NCBI GenBank assembly: GCA_951813255.1 | Contig: OX638353.1 | Location: 372,001 to 436,000, forward strand | Source of the DNA: an uncultured Dehalococcoidia bacterium | GTDB lineage: Bacteria > Chloroflexota > Dehalococcoidia > Lucifugimonadales > JAAXIE01 | Length of the DNA: 64,000 nt | Direction: 5' to 3' | In this document: one piece after another, positions 1 to 7,865 of the stretch | Layout of the letters: each line of letters begins with the position of its first letter | How positions within the stretch are numbered: position 1 is the stretch's first letter | Program-made: the position numbers and the translations under genes | Notes under the pieces: generated by a model | Told to the model about the DNA's origin: nothing | Seen by the model: the letters and a program-made list of their open reading frames with translations, nothing else | The model's database searches: none

Positions 1-1
1 G

Positions 2-868
2 GTGTATGCGCTGGCTGGGGGGACCGTCTTCTGCGTCATCTTTGCGCTGATAGCGGTGTTCAGCCAGCCACGGGGCGAGGAGAAGAACGCCTTTGCAGCG
101 TTCTGGACGGGGCGGGCGCGGGAATTTGCGTTCTTCAACTACCGCTTCGACGTGAAGATGTACCTGTACCTGGTGGGCGGGACGATGCTGGTACTGAACG
201 CGCTGTCGGCGGTGGCGTACCACTACGACCGGTTTGGGGAAGACGTGAACCTGGGCTTGATCATGTATGCGGCCTTTTTCACGTTCTACATAGCGGACTA
301 CTTCATCTTCGAGCGGGTGCAGCTATACACCTACGACCTGATACACGAGAGGCTGGGGTTCATGCTGCTGTGGGGCGGGTTGATCGTGTACGGGTGGCTG
401 TTCATCCTGCCGTTGTGGGGGATGGCGGCGCAGCCGGACCCGGGATTCGGGGCGCCGTGGGAGTATGTGTTGCTGGCAGGGGCCGGAGCCATGTTCCTGT
501 TCGGGTGGGGCATGTCACGGGGTGCCAGCCTGCAGAAATACACCTTCAAGCGGTGGCCGGACCGGAAGTTTTTGGGAATCATCGAGCCCAAGTACATTGA
601 GGCGGGGGACCGGAAGATACTGTACAGCGGCTTCTGGGGTGTGGCGCGGCACTTGAACTACTTGGGGGAGGGGTTCATATCGCTGTCGATGGCCCTGTCC
701 TTCGGGCACTTCGGGAACCCTTGGGCTTGGATATATTTCGTGTTCGTGGTGACGATCTTCACCTTCCGGCAACGGGACGATGAGAGACACTGCGCTGAGA
801 AGTACGGCGAGAAGTGGACGGAGTACCGGGCGCGGGTGAAGTACCGGATCTTTCCTGGCGTGTACTGA
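2..868 (+). CDS. ERG4/ERG24-family membrane reductase (sterol C14/C7 reductase-like), 5' partial
   Basis: The frame is open to the left edge, so the N-terminal part of this protein lies outside the window; 288 residues are visible and the family is usually above 400. Several hydrophobic segments are present. The C-terminal third carries the hallmarks of the ERG4/ERG24 sterol reductase and isoprenylcysteine-methyltransferase-like superfamily: a GFWGVARHLNYLGEG block near residues 212-226 and a charged RDDERHCAEKYGEKWTEY block followed by a KYRIFPGVY ending. Family members are NADPH-dependent double-bond reductases of sterols or related polyprenoids in membranes. The substrate here is unknown. 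Family assignment is fairly firm; the specific reaction is inference. Confidence 0.7.
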   Translation: MYALAGGTVFCVIFALIAVFSQPRGEEKNAFAAFWTGRAREFAFFNYRFDVKMYLYLVGGTMLVLNALSAVAYHYDRFGEDVNLGLIMYAAFFTFYIADYFIFERVQLYTYDLIHERLGFMLLWGGLIVYGWLFILPLWGMAAQPDPGFGAPWEYVLLAGAGAMFLFGWGMSRGASLQKYTFKRWPDRKFLGIIEPKYIEAGDRKILYSGFWGVARHLNYLGEGFISLSMALSFGHFGNPWAWIYFVFVVTIFTFRQRDDERHCAEKYGEKWTEYRARVKYRIFPGVY

Positions 869-983
869 AGGGCGCGGGACTTTTGTGAGGACTACACTCA
901 CACGTTAGCCTTGACATGCTGGTGAAGCGGTCAGCACCATATAGGGGTCATGCTGCACAAAAATCTATTACTTGAGGTGAGGC

Positions 984-1304
984 GTGGGTAAGTACATGTT
1001 GAGGGCGAATTACACGCAGACGGGCCTGCAGGGGCTGATGAAAGAGGGTGGCACGGGCCGCCGGGCTGCCCTGGCGCAGGCTGTTGAGGGGGCTGGCGGG
1101 AAGCTGGAGGCGTTCTACTATGTGTTCGGGGACCGGGACCTGCTGATGATCGCCGACCTGCCGAACGATTCGTCGGCGGCGGCAGTGTCGCTGACGGTGG
1201 GGGCTGCCGGGGCTCTGGAGGTGGACATCACGGTGCTGGTGGAGCCGGAGGCGATAGACGAGGCGGTGAAGAAGAGCGTGCCTTACCGGTTGCCTGGGGC
1301 GTAG
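984..1304 (+). CDS. GYD-domain protein
   Basis: A 106-residue protein matching the GYD family in length and pattern: an N-terminal strand (KYMLRANYTQTGLQGLM), a central EAFYYVFGDRDLLMIADLP segment and a terminal strand with ITVLVEPEAID. These are small ferredoxin-like, usually oligomeric proteins of unknown biochemical role. The GTG at 984 is chosen because GAGGTGAGG lies just upstream and the first residues match the family start. The gene stops at 1304, immediately before an orphan tRNA 3' end. No operon partner is visible. Confidence 0.75.
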   Translation: MGKYMLRANYTQTGLQGLMKEGGTGRRAALAQAVEGAGGKLEAFYYVFGDRDLLMIADLPNDSSAAAVSLTVGAAGALEVDITVLVEPEAIDEAVKKSVPYRLPGA

Positions 1305-1308
1305 AGTA

Positions 1309-1345
1309 GGCGAGGCGGTGGGTTCAAGTCCCACCGCCCGCACCA
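1309..1345 (+). other. tRNA-Leu-like 3' end fragment (possible attachment-site remnant)
   Basis: Bases 1318-1345 form a perfect T arm (GTGGG, loop TTCAAGT, CCCAC), then a 7-nt acceptor strand CGCCCGC, discriminator A and an encoded CCA. This is what the 3' end of a bacterial tRNA-Leu looks like. The matching 5' acceptor strand GCGGGCG and D and anticodon arms are not found in the preceding 100 bases, which are the GYD coding sequence. A GCGGGCG occurs downstream at 1374 but is not followed by a tRNA-like D arm. It is therefore a fragment, not a working tRNA. Such 3' ends are typically left behind by integrases that use tRNA genes as target sites. Confidence 0.7.
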
Positions 1346-1421
1346 GACCTTGGGGTTTAAGTGAGGCCTTGGAGCGGGCGCGGATACGGCTCTTGGCTAT
1401 CGAAAACTGCTGGCTGTCTAC

Positions 1422-1700
1422 TCACATGTCGAGGTTGGCCCAGACCCGCGACTCACGGGTCCGTTCCAAGGCCTTGTAGCCTGCCCATGTCAAGCGGACG
1501 GTGACGACACCACCGATTGACCTGCGCTCGACGAAGCCAGCTTCGTCGCACAGGAGAACGTGGGCAAGGACGATGCTATCGTCCTGCGGCTGCAGGGCTG
1601 GGACATTGAGTATATCCATGACATTGATGTGCTCGTTTGCCTCTGTCGCATCCTCGAGCGCACTGAGCAGATCAACGATAAGGGTTAGATCCCGCTTCAT
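1422..1700 (-). CDS. DUF2513-like prophage-type protein
   Basis: 92 residues beginning MKRDLTLIVDLLSALED and ending with RLTWAGYKALERTRESRVW. This is the pattern of DUF2513, a small predicted winged-helix family found mostly in prophages and mobile islands: an N-terminal MKRDxxLI, a central H-x-LL-x-EAGF-like block (here HVLLCDEAGFVE) and a terminal LTWxG. A GGAGG site lies about 7 bases before the ATG. It sits next to an orphan tRNA 3' end and no integrase is visible, so it is probably the relic of an integrated element. Function unknown; DNA binding is an inference from fold. Confidence 0.65.
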   Translation of the reverse strand: MKRDLTLIVDLLSALEDATEANEHINVMDILNVPALQPQDDSIVLAHVLLCDEAGFVERRSIGGVVTVRLTWAGYKALERTRESRVWANLDM

Positions 1701-1716
1701 CGGCCACTCCTCCCTG

Positions 1717-1756
1717 CTTCTTGGTAATTGGGGCTACTTCTCGGTAATTGGGGCTC
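1717..1756 (-). repeat. Two tandem 20-bp repeats upstream of the DUF2513 gene
   Basis: Two adjacent copies (1717-1736 and 1737-1756) share 18 of 20 bases with the core GGTAATTGGGGCT. Read on the minus strand they lie directly upstream of the ribosome-binding site of the DUF2513 gene. That is where operator repeats of phage-type regulators often sit. The role is inference. Confidence 0.6.
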
Positions 1757-1774
1757 CAGGTAGCGGGGCCTGTT

Positions 1775-2941
1775 TTAACCCCAGAGTTTTTGGCTCGCCA
1801 GTTTGGCGCCTTCCACCAAGGCTTCCAGTTTCGCCCACATGATAGAGGGATGTACGCGAGGAGTAAAAGCCCCTTGGGAGAAGCCGCAGTCGCTGCCTCC
1901 GAGGACGTTCTCGCGGCCCACGATGCGGGCATAGTTGACGAGGCGCTGGGCCACGAGTTCGGGGTGCTCGACGTGGTTGGTGGTGTGGGCGATGACACCG
2001 GGGATGAGGCACTTGCCGTCGGGCAGCTTGGTGTTCTCCCAGACCTCCCACTCATGGGCATGGCGTGGGTTGGCGGCCTCCACGCAGTAGGCCCCGGCAT
2101 TGACGCGCAAGATGATGTCGACGATGTCGCGCAGAGGCACATCGGTGGTGTGGGGGCCGTGCCAGCTACCCCAGCACAGGTGATAGCGGATGCGGTCCTG
2201 GGGCAGGCCTTCAAGGGCATGATTCAGGGCGTCGACGCGCAGGGTGGCGAACTTGCGGTACTCCTCGATGGTGGGAGCAGGATCGGGGACGCCGTACTGG
2301 GTGACCACGCGAGGGTCATCGACCTGCAGGATGAAGCCGGCGTCGATGATGGCGCGGTACTCCTCGCGCATGGCCTCGGCGATGGCGGTGAGGAACTCCT
2401 CTTCGGAATTGTAATAGCGGTTGCTGCGCTGTAGTTCGATGGTGCCGGGGGCGACTGCAGGGATGAAGGCTTCTTCCGGCGAGAAGCGCTGGAGGGCGGC
2501 CTTGAGGTTGTCGATGTCCTGCTTGACGAGGTCCTGGCCGCGGTAGGTGATGGGGCTGGTGCAGACGACGGTGCCGACGGATGCGCCACCGATGTCGCGG
2601 TCGTACTGCTGGTAGAAGTCGAGGAACTGCTGGCGGTCGCGGTAGGCGTTGCGCACGGACTGCTCTTCAGGAGCGTCGAGATCGGGCTCGAATCCGGTGA
2701 GACGGTCGTGGACGTAGTTGGAGAAGCTGCTCTTGGCAAACTCACCGTCGCTGGGGACATCGATGCCTGTCTCGCACTGGCGTCGCACGACGCGCTGGAC
2801 GGAGTAGCGGATGAGGGAGGCGAACTGCTGGGCGTCATAGTCCTGGCCGGACTCCTTGGCGCGCATGACGTCGATGATCTCCTGAGGGCGTGGCAAGCTA
2901 CCGACGTGGGTGGTCAGGATGCGTGTGGAGCTGTTTTTCAT
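1775..2941 (-). CDS. MetE-like cobalamin-independent methionine synthase family protein (zinc methyltransferase)
   Basis: A 388-residue single-domain protein of the MetE C-terminal (UROD/MetE-like TIM barrel) family, half the length of true MetE. It opens with TTHVGSLPRP, the family signature. The four expected zinc ligands of MetE can be placed: H254 and C256 (YHLCWGSWHGPH), E288 (AYCVEAANPR) and C352 (GGSDCGF). The missing N-terminal MetE half means it cannot be assumed to use the folate polyglutamate donor; stand-alone members act as corrinoid- or xenobiotic-dependent methyl transferases or are uncharacterised. It lies 56 bases downstream of the FAD/Fe-S oxidase on the same strand, so the two are probably co-transcribed and may act on one substrate. 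Metal-site reading is direct; reaction is inference. Confidence 0.8.
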   Translation of the reverse strand: MKNSSTRILTTHVGSLPRPQEIIDVMRAKESGQDYDAQQFASLIRYSVQRVVRRQCETGIDVPSDGEFAKSSFSNYVHDRLTGFEPDLDAPEEQSVRNAYRDRQQFLDFYQQYDRDIGGASVGTVVCTSPITYRGQDLVKQDIDNLKAALQRFSPEEAFIPAVAPGTIELQRSNRYYNSEEEFLTAIAEAMREEYRAIIDAGFILQVDDPRVVTQYGVPDPAPTIEEYRKFATLRVDALNHALEGLPQDRIRYHLCWGSWHGPHTTDVPLRDIVDIILRVNAGAYCVEAANPRHAHEWEVWENTKLPDGKCLIPGVIAHTTNHVEHPELVAQRLVNYARIVGRENVLGGSDCGFSQGAFTPRVHPSIMWAKLEALVEGAKLASQKLWG

Positions 2942-2997
2942 TTTGGGCGTTTCCTCCTGGGCTTCGGCTAGGCTTCGGGCGCGAATCGATCAGCGCA

Positions 2998-5892
2998 TCA
3001 CGCCACGGCGTCGCGCAGGACTTCGATGATGTGGCGGGCGCGGCGGCCGGTGCCGGACTCGACCTGCTGGCGGCAGGAGACTCCGGAGACGGCGACCTCC
3101 CAGGAGTCGTCCTTGGCGCGGACGGTGGGGAAGAGGGTCATGTCGCCGATGGACATGGAGATGTCGTAGTGCTCTTTCTCGTAGCCGAAGGCGCCAGCCA
3201 TGCCACAGCAGCCAGCGTTGACGTCCTGCACCTCGTAGTTGGGTGGCATGCGGAGGGTGCTAAGGGCAGTACCGGTACCCGATAGCGCTTTCTGGTGGCA
3301 GTGGCCGTGGAACAGCACCTTCCTGGCGGTCTTGTTGAAATCGAGGCCGAGGTCGTCGTTCTCAGCGAGCTTGGCTAGGAACTCGTCGATGAGGTAGCTG
3401 TTACGTGCGACCGTTGCAGATTTCTCGCCGGGGACAAGCTCGGGGTATTCGTCGCGGAGGGAGAGGAGGCAGCTGGGTTCGCAGCCGATGATGGGAGTGC
3501 CTCTCTGGGCGTGCTCGTACAGGGCCTCGACGTTCTGGCGGGCGTTCCCGGCGGCCTTGGCCATGAGACCCTTGGAGAGCATGGGGCGACCGCAGCAGAC
3601 GGGGTTGGCTAGGACCACTTTGAAGCCCGCTAGCTCCAGTACCTCGGTGGCGGCGATGCCGATGGACGTGTAGTTGTAGTTCATGTAGGTGTCGTTGAAG
3701 AGGACGACTTCCCCGCGTATGCCGCTACCCAGAGAGCGGTGCTTGCGGAACCAAGCGGGGAAGGTGGGACGGGCGAAGGTCGGCGGCTGGCGCTTGGCTT
3801 CTACGCCGAGGAAAGAGTGCATGATGCGCTTGCTGAGGCGGTTGCCAACGAGCCAGTTGGAGACGGGGGCGAAGCGGCAGGCCCAGCGGCTGAGGGTGTT
3901 CACGTTGGCGAAGAACCGGCCGCGAAGGGAGAGGCCGTTGGCTTGGGTGTACTTGTCGAGGAACTCGTACTTCAGCTTGGCCATGTCGACGCCCGAAGGG
4001 CACTCGGCTTTGCAACCCTTACACTCAAGGCAGAGGTCCATGGTCTCGTAGAGGCGCTTGCTAGTGAGAGTCTCCTTGGGCAGCGCTCCGGAGAGGACGG
4101 CTCGGAGCAAGTTGGCGCGGCCACGGGTGGAGTGCTCCTCCTCGCGGGTCACCATGTAGGAGGGACACATGGTGCCCTCGGTCTTGCGACAGGCACCCAT
4201 GCCGTTGCACTGCTCGACGGCCCCAGCGAAGTCGGTGTCGGCGGAGAAGTCGAGGGTTGCGATGGGGCTGCTGGCTTGATAGCTGGTGCCGAACCGCAGG
4301 TTCTCGGTGAGGCCGGGGGTGTCGATGATCTTGCCGGGGTTCATGATGCCCTTGGGGTCGAACACGCGCTTGACCTGGCGGAAGGCATCGTAAATCTGTG
4401 GGCCGAACATCTTCTCGGTGAACACGCCACGGACTATGCCGTCGCCGTGCTCGCCACTAAGAGAGCCACCGAACTCCAGAACGAGGTCGCTGACGGCCTC
4501 GGCAATGGACACCATGCGGTCGATGCCCTGCTGGTCCTTGAGGCTGACCAGAGGCCGGATGTGGAGGCACCCGACGCTGGCATGGCCGTAGTAGCCAGCC
4601 TCGGTGTTGTGGTCGCGGACGACTTCCTGGAAGCGGCGGACGTACTCGCCCAGCCGGTCAGGGTCCACGGCGGTGTCCTCGACGTAGGGCAGCGGCTTGG
4701 CATCGCCATGGACGCTCATGAGCAGGCCCAAGCCAGCGCGGCGGATGGCCCAGACGTTAGCCTGCTGGCTAGAGTCGGTCATATTGACCGAGGCGTAGGC
4801 AAGCTGGGCGTGGCCCATGCGTGCCTTCAGGTCTTCCAGCTTGGAGCGCAGTTCTTCTTCAGATTCGCCATAGAATTCGACCAGTAACAGGGAATCGGGC
4901 TCGCCTTCAAGGAAGCTCATGTTTCGGGCGAAACCGAGGGACTCGCGGCAGCGGTCCAGCATCATGCGGTCAACGAGTTCGACGGCCGAGGGGTCATGTT
5001 CGAGGATGGGGATGGTGGCCTCGCAGGCACGGACGAGGTCCTGGAAGTGGACGACGGCCAGCCCGCGCATGAGAGGACGTGGCACGAGGTTGATCTTGGC
5101 CTCGGTGACAGCGCAGAGGGTGCCCTCTGAGCCCACCACCATGCGGGCCATGTTCAAAGGACCGTCGCCGAAAAAGTCCTCAAGGTTGTACCCGCTGACC
5201 CGCCGGATCACCTTGGGGTAGCGGGCCTCGATTTCATCGCGGTTGGCTTGGGAGATGTCGATGACGCCGCGGTAAATCTGGGATTCGAGGGTGTCGCCGG
5301 AAAGCTTGCCTTCCAGTTCCGAAGCGTCGATACGTCCGAAATGGGCGCGACTGCCATCGGAGAGGACGGTCTGGACCTCCATGATGTGGTCGACCGTCTT
5401 GCCGTAAATCACCGAGTGAGAGCCACAGGTATTGTTGCCGATGCCTCCTCCGACACAGGCGCGGTTGGAAGTAGTTGGGTCGGGGGCATAGTGATAACCG
5501 TGCGAGTAAAGCTGGCGGTTAAGGTGGTCGAGCACGATGCCCGGCTGCACTCTAGCCCAGCCCTCTTCTGCGTTCACCTCCAGCACCTGGTTCATGTGCT
5601 TGCTGAAGTCGAGGACCAAGCCGGTGTTGACCCCCTGCCCGGCCAGGCTGGTTCCACCGCACCGGGGCAGAATGGGAACCCCGTGCTTGGCGGCAACCTC
5701 TATCGTGGCCTGGACGTCATCGGCGTTGCGGGGAATCACAACACCGATGGGCTTCATCTGATATATGGAAGCGTCGGTGCTGTATAGGACGCGGGAGAAG
5801 TCGTCGAACCGGACGTCGCCAGCAATGCGCTGCTGAAGCTCGTGCTGGAGTGCAGCAGTATCGGCGTCCCGGGATGCGGTGGCCGTAGCCAT
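2998..5892 (-). CDS. FAD-binding oxidase fused to Fe-S/CCG heterodisulfide-reductase-type domains (GlcD-GlcF-like)
   Basis: A 964-residue fusion. Residues about 45-230 are the FAD-binding type 4 (PCMH) domain with RCGGTSLAGQ (77-86) and GGGIGNNTCGSHSVIYGKT (148-166). About 275-525 is the FAD-oxidase C-terminal domain with SGEHGDGIVRG. Residues 562-631 hold two Fe-S sites (C562, C568, C576 and C621, C624, C627, C631). About 730-960 contain two CCG motifs (C766-C767 and C895-C896) with C804, C808 and C865. Relatives oxidise D-2-hydroxy acids such as glycolate, D-lactate or 2-hydroxyglutarate and pass electrons through the Fe-S domain to quinone or another carrier. The substrate is not readable from sequence. 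It is complete and is the first gene of a likely two-gene unit with the MetE-like gene. Confidence 0.88.
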   Translation of the reverse strand: MATATASRDADTAALQHELQQRIAGDVRFDDFSRVLYSTDASIYQMKPIGVVIPRNADDVQATIEVAAKHGVPILPRCGGTSLAGQGVNTGLVLDFSKHMNQVLEVNAEEGWARVQPGIVLDHLNRQLYSHGYHYAPDPTTSNRACVGGGIGNNTCGSHSVIYGKTVDHIMEVQTVLSDGSRAHFGRIDASELEGKLSGDTLESQIYRGVIDISQANRDEIEARYPKVIRRVSGYNLEDFFGDGPLNMARMVVGSEGTLCAVTEAKINLVPRPLMRGLAVVHFQDLVRACEATIPILEHDPSAVELVDRMMLDRCRESLGFARNMSFLEGEPDSLLLVEFYGESEEELRSKLEDLKARMGHAQLAYASVNMTDSSQQANVWAIRRAGLGLLMSVHGDAKPLPYVEDTAVDPDRLGEYVRRFQEVVRDHNTEAGYYGHASVGCLHIRPLVSLKDQQGIDRMVSIAEAVSDLVLEFGGSLSGEHGDGIVRGVFTEKMFGPQIYDAFRQVKRVFDPKGIMNPGKIIDTPGLTENLRFGTSYQASSPIATLDFSADTDFAGAVEQCNGMGACRKTEGTMCPSYMVTREEEHSTRGRANLLRAVLSGALPKETLTSKRLYETMDLCLECKGCKAECPSGVDMAKLKYEFLDKYTQANGLSLRGRFFANVNTLSRWACRFAPVSNWLVGNRLSKRIMHSFLGVEAKRQPPTFARPTFPAWFRKHRSLGSGIRGEVVLFNDTYMNYNYTSIGIAATEVLELAGFKVVLANPVCCGRPMLSKGLMAKAAGNARQNVEALYEHAQRGTPIIGCEPSCLLSLRDEYPELVPGEKSATVARNSYLIDEFLAKLAENDDLGLDFNKTARKVLFHGHCHQKALSGTGTALSTLRMPPNYEVQDVNAGCCGMAGAFGYEKEHYDISMSIGDMTLFPTVRAKDDSWEVAVSGVSCRQQVESGTGRRARHIIEVLRDAVA

Positions 5893-6039
5893 GGGGTTCC
5901 TCCTGCTAAGGGGTGGCCTGCTCAGAGGTGCCTTAAGCTGATAGTGGCTTGGGTCAGAATGTAGCCTAAAGCGGGAGGGGTATCAACTGAAGGCCGGCGG
6001 TGAGAGGTGGAGTGCCCTCGAGAATTAGAATTCCTCCAA

Positions 6040-6061
6040 AGGGTATTAGAAGGGTATTAGA
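6040..6061. repeat. 11-bp tandem duplication after vapC
   Basis: AGGGTATTAGA occurs twice back to back (6040-6050 and 6051-6061), just beyond the 3' end of the toxin gene. It is probably a small slippage duplication; no function is evident. Confidence 0.7.
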
Positions 6062-6071
6062 TTGTGCAGAC

Positions 6072-6512
6072 TCACAATGGAATTGCGTTAACAACCTGTC
6101 GGTGGTTTTCTGGGACGAGCCTGTTCAACCGGCCGTCTAACGTCACAAGCTGCCCTTCGTTTCGCATGGCGGTCGCCACAAGCACAGCGTCCGTAATCTG
6201 CCGGTACCCTTGGAGTCGGAGAGCTATGCTCTCTGGCAGGTCAACGATCGAGAAATTAAGTGGCCAGAAGCTGTGCGATCCGATAATGCGCAGTTCAGCA
6301 AGAAGTTCGATCGCTTCAATTGGAGTGATGGTTTGGTGCACTATGGACGGGTTGCACGACAAGCGGACGAACCCGGACTCGGTCAAGGGACATGTGGCCC
6401 ACCCTTGGGCGCTATGCTCCTGGAACCATGAGAGAACAGCATCGTGATGCACATGGGTCGGCCATACCAATGCAACTAGGACATTAACGTCTAGGAGTGC
6501 CGTCACGGCCAA
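6072..6512 (-). CDS. vapC: VapC-type PIN-domain RNase toxin
   Basis: 146 residues of PIN fold with the expected acidic metal-binding residues: D8 (ALLDVNVLVALVW), E45 (LTESGF), D108 (QITDAVLVATA) and D126 (VTLDGRL). VapC proteins are Mg2+-dependent site-specific RNases, usually cutting tRNA or rRNA, held inactive by the cognate VapB. The start overlaps the last 10 bases of the upstream antitoxin gene, giving translational coupling. All catalytic residues are present, so the toxin is probably active. The RNA target cannot be predicted. Confidence 0.85.
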   Translation of the reverse strand: MAVTALLDVNVLVALVWPTHVHHDAVLSWFQEHSAQGWATCPLTESGFVRLSCNPSIVHQTITPIEAIELLAELRIIGSHSFWPLNFSIVDLPESIALRLQGYRQITDAVLVATAMRNEGQLVTLDGRLNRLVPENHRQVVNAIPL

Positions 6513-6730
6513 TCGTCGAGTGCTCGATAAACGTCTTCGCTGGTTATGGGTGGAGAGTCAGGGTCCACTCGAAACACGGGCACACCGCCGTCTCTTACGC
6601 TGTAAGAAGCACGACGGAACCCTCGTCTAGCGAGCTCTGACACCGCAGCGCCTAGGCTGGTGTTGTTTTGTTCTGCCAATGCACGCGCAACCGACAGCAC
6701 ATCATCGTCAATTGTGATCGTCGTCCGCAT
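6503..6730 (-). CDS. vapB: VapB-type ribbon-helix-helix antitoxin
   Basis: 75 residues beginning MRTTITIDDDVLSVARALAEQ, a ribbon-helix-helix strand and helix, followed by a flexible acidic and hydrophobic tail (PPITSEDVYRALDDWP) that would wrap into the VapC active site. It precedes and overlaps the PIN toxin gene. The ATG has no clear Shine-Dalgarno sequence; a promoter-like pair places the transcription start at or very close to the ATG (see the promoter entry), so the message may be leaderless. VapB normally represses its own operon. Confidence 0.82.
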   Translation of the reverse strand: MRTTITIDDDVLSVARALAEQNNTSLGAAVSELARRGFRRASYSVRDGGVPVFRVDPDSPPITSEDVYRALDDWP

Positions 6731-6736
6731 ACCAAC

Positions 6737-6765
6737 ATCATCGCATCAATGCACTATGGTGTCAA
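6737..6765 (-). promoter_or_regulatory. Predicted sigma-70-type promoter of vapBC
   Basis: On the minus strand a perfect -35 TTGACA (6765-6760), a 17-base spacer and GATGAT (6742-6737) lead to a predicted start near 6730, the first base of vapB. The -10 is only 4 of 6. Confidence 0.45.
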
Positions 6766-6813
6766 TCTGGCCCAAAGTTATTGGCCTCGTATTGCGGGAG
6801 GGTAACACGATCG

Positions 6814-6842
6814 TTGACCCCTCCTCTATCCGATGCTAGCGT
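6814..6842 (+). promoter_or_regulatory. Possible promoter upstream of the ribokinase gene
   Basis: TTGACC (6814-6819), a 17-base spacer, then TAGCGT (6837-6842), about 30 bases before the ATG at 6872. The -10 is weak. Confidence 0.3.
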
Positions 6843-6871
6843 GCCGTCACCTTCCCAAAGGCGGCTGAACT

Positions 6872-7807
6872 ATGGAGCCTCCACGGATCGTTGTACTGGG
6901 CGGCATCAACATGGACCTGGTGGTCACCGTCGAGCGTTTCCCTGTCCCTGGGGAGACGGTGGTCGGACGGGCCTTCACTACCTACCCCGGAGGCAAGGGC
7001 GCGAACCAAGCGGTAGCGGCCGCCCGCTTGGGGGCTGCGGTGAGCATGGCGGGCCGGGTGGGCGACGATGCCTTTGGTCATCAGTTGCGCCATGGACTGG
7101 CTGTTGAAGGCGTTGATGTTTCCGGCGTCCGCGTGGAGTCTGGCTCCCCCTCGGGCATCGCCGTCATCCAGATCGATTCTTCTGCCCAGAACCAGATCGT
7201 GCAGGTCTGGGGCGCGAACCAAAGCGTTGGAACGGCAGAGGTCGAGCGCGTGCGCGATGCGGTGGCAGGCGCGTCCGTGCTGATGTTGCAGTTGGAAGCA
7301 CCGGTGGGGGTGTCGCTGGAGGCGGCTCGGGCCGCCCATGCTAATGGATGCCGGGTTGTGCTGGACCCCGCACCTGCTCCTCAAGGGAGTCTGCCTCAGG
7401 ACTTCTACGGGCTATGCGATTGCATCACGCCCAATGAGACGGAGGCTGAGGCACTGGTAGGGTTTGCGGTCTCGGACACTGACTCGGCCCGCCGGGCGGC
7501 TGAGGAACTGGTGAGGCGTGGGGCCAAGGCTGCCGTCATCAAGATGGGGGAGCGTGGAGCCTTCTACCTGACGCACGGCGAGATGGGCCATGTGCCCGCG
7601 TTCCCGGTGAAGGCAGTTGACACGGTGGCAGCGGGCGATGCGTTCAATGCCGGGTTGGCGGTGGCTTTGGCGGAAGGCCATGCGCTTGCAGAGGCGGTGA
7701 GGTGGGGTGCTGCTGCTGGGGCGGTGGCGGTCACGCGTGTTGGGGCGCAGGATGCGATGCCTGGGCGCCATGAGGTGGAGGCGCTGCTGAGAGAGATGAG
7801 GACATGA
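6872..7807 (+). CDS. rbsK: Ribokinase-like PfkB-family sugar kinase
   Basis: 311 residues, the usual ribokinase length. The N-terminal NMDLVVTVERFPVPGET leads to the sugar-binding GGKGANQA motif (residues 40-47), and the ATP/catalytic loop is DTVAAGDAF (250-258) with D256 as the expected catalytic base. The family consensus there is DTTGAGD, so V and A replace T and G. The enzyme phosphorylates ribose or a related sugar or nucleoside at a primary hydroxyl, using ATP. No ribose transporter or rbsD is nearby, so the substrate is not fixed by context. AAAGGCGG precedes the ATG. Confidence 0.82.
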   Translation: MEPPRIVVLGGINMDLVVTVERFPVPGETVVGRAFTTYPGGKGANQAVAAARLGAAVSMAGRVGDDAFGHQLRHGLAVEGVDVSGVRVESGSPSGIAVIQIDSSAQNQIVQVWGANQSVGTAEVERVRDAVAGASVLMLQLEAPVGVSLEAARAAHANGCRVVLDPAPAPQGSLPQDFYGLCDCITPNETEAEALVGFAVSDTDSARRAAEELVRRGAKAAVIKMGERGAFYLTHGEMGHVPAFPVKAVDTVAAGDAFNAGLAVALAEGHALAEAVRWGAAAGAVAVTRVGAQDAMPGRHEVEALLREMRT

Positions 7808-7865
7808 GACCTTTTGCAGCGTTGCGGCGGATGATATTCTGTATTCACGTCATTCGGTTGAGATT

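Noticed and set aside
901..945. TTGACA at about 910 with CATATA as a promoter for the GYD gene
   Set aside because: The spacing is about 21 bases, too long for a sigma-70-type promoter.
1374..1421. GCGGGCG downstream of the tRNA 3' end as the 5' half of a permuted tRNA or tmRNA
   Set aside because: What follows has no D arm, anticodon arm or tag-peptide frame; the match is 7 bases and probably chance.
2224..2838. Long Ser/Thr/Pro-rich minus-strand frame inside the MetE-like gene
   Set aside because: It is a shadow frame of the GC-rich coding sequence; the MetE-like frame explains the region.
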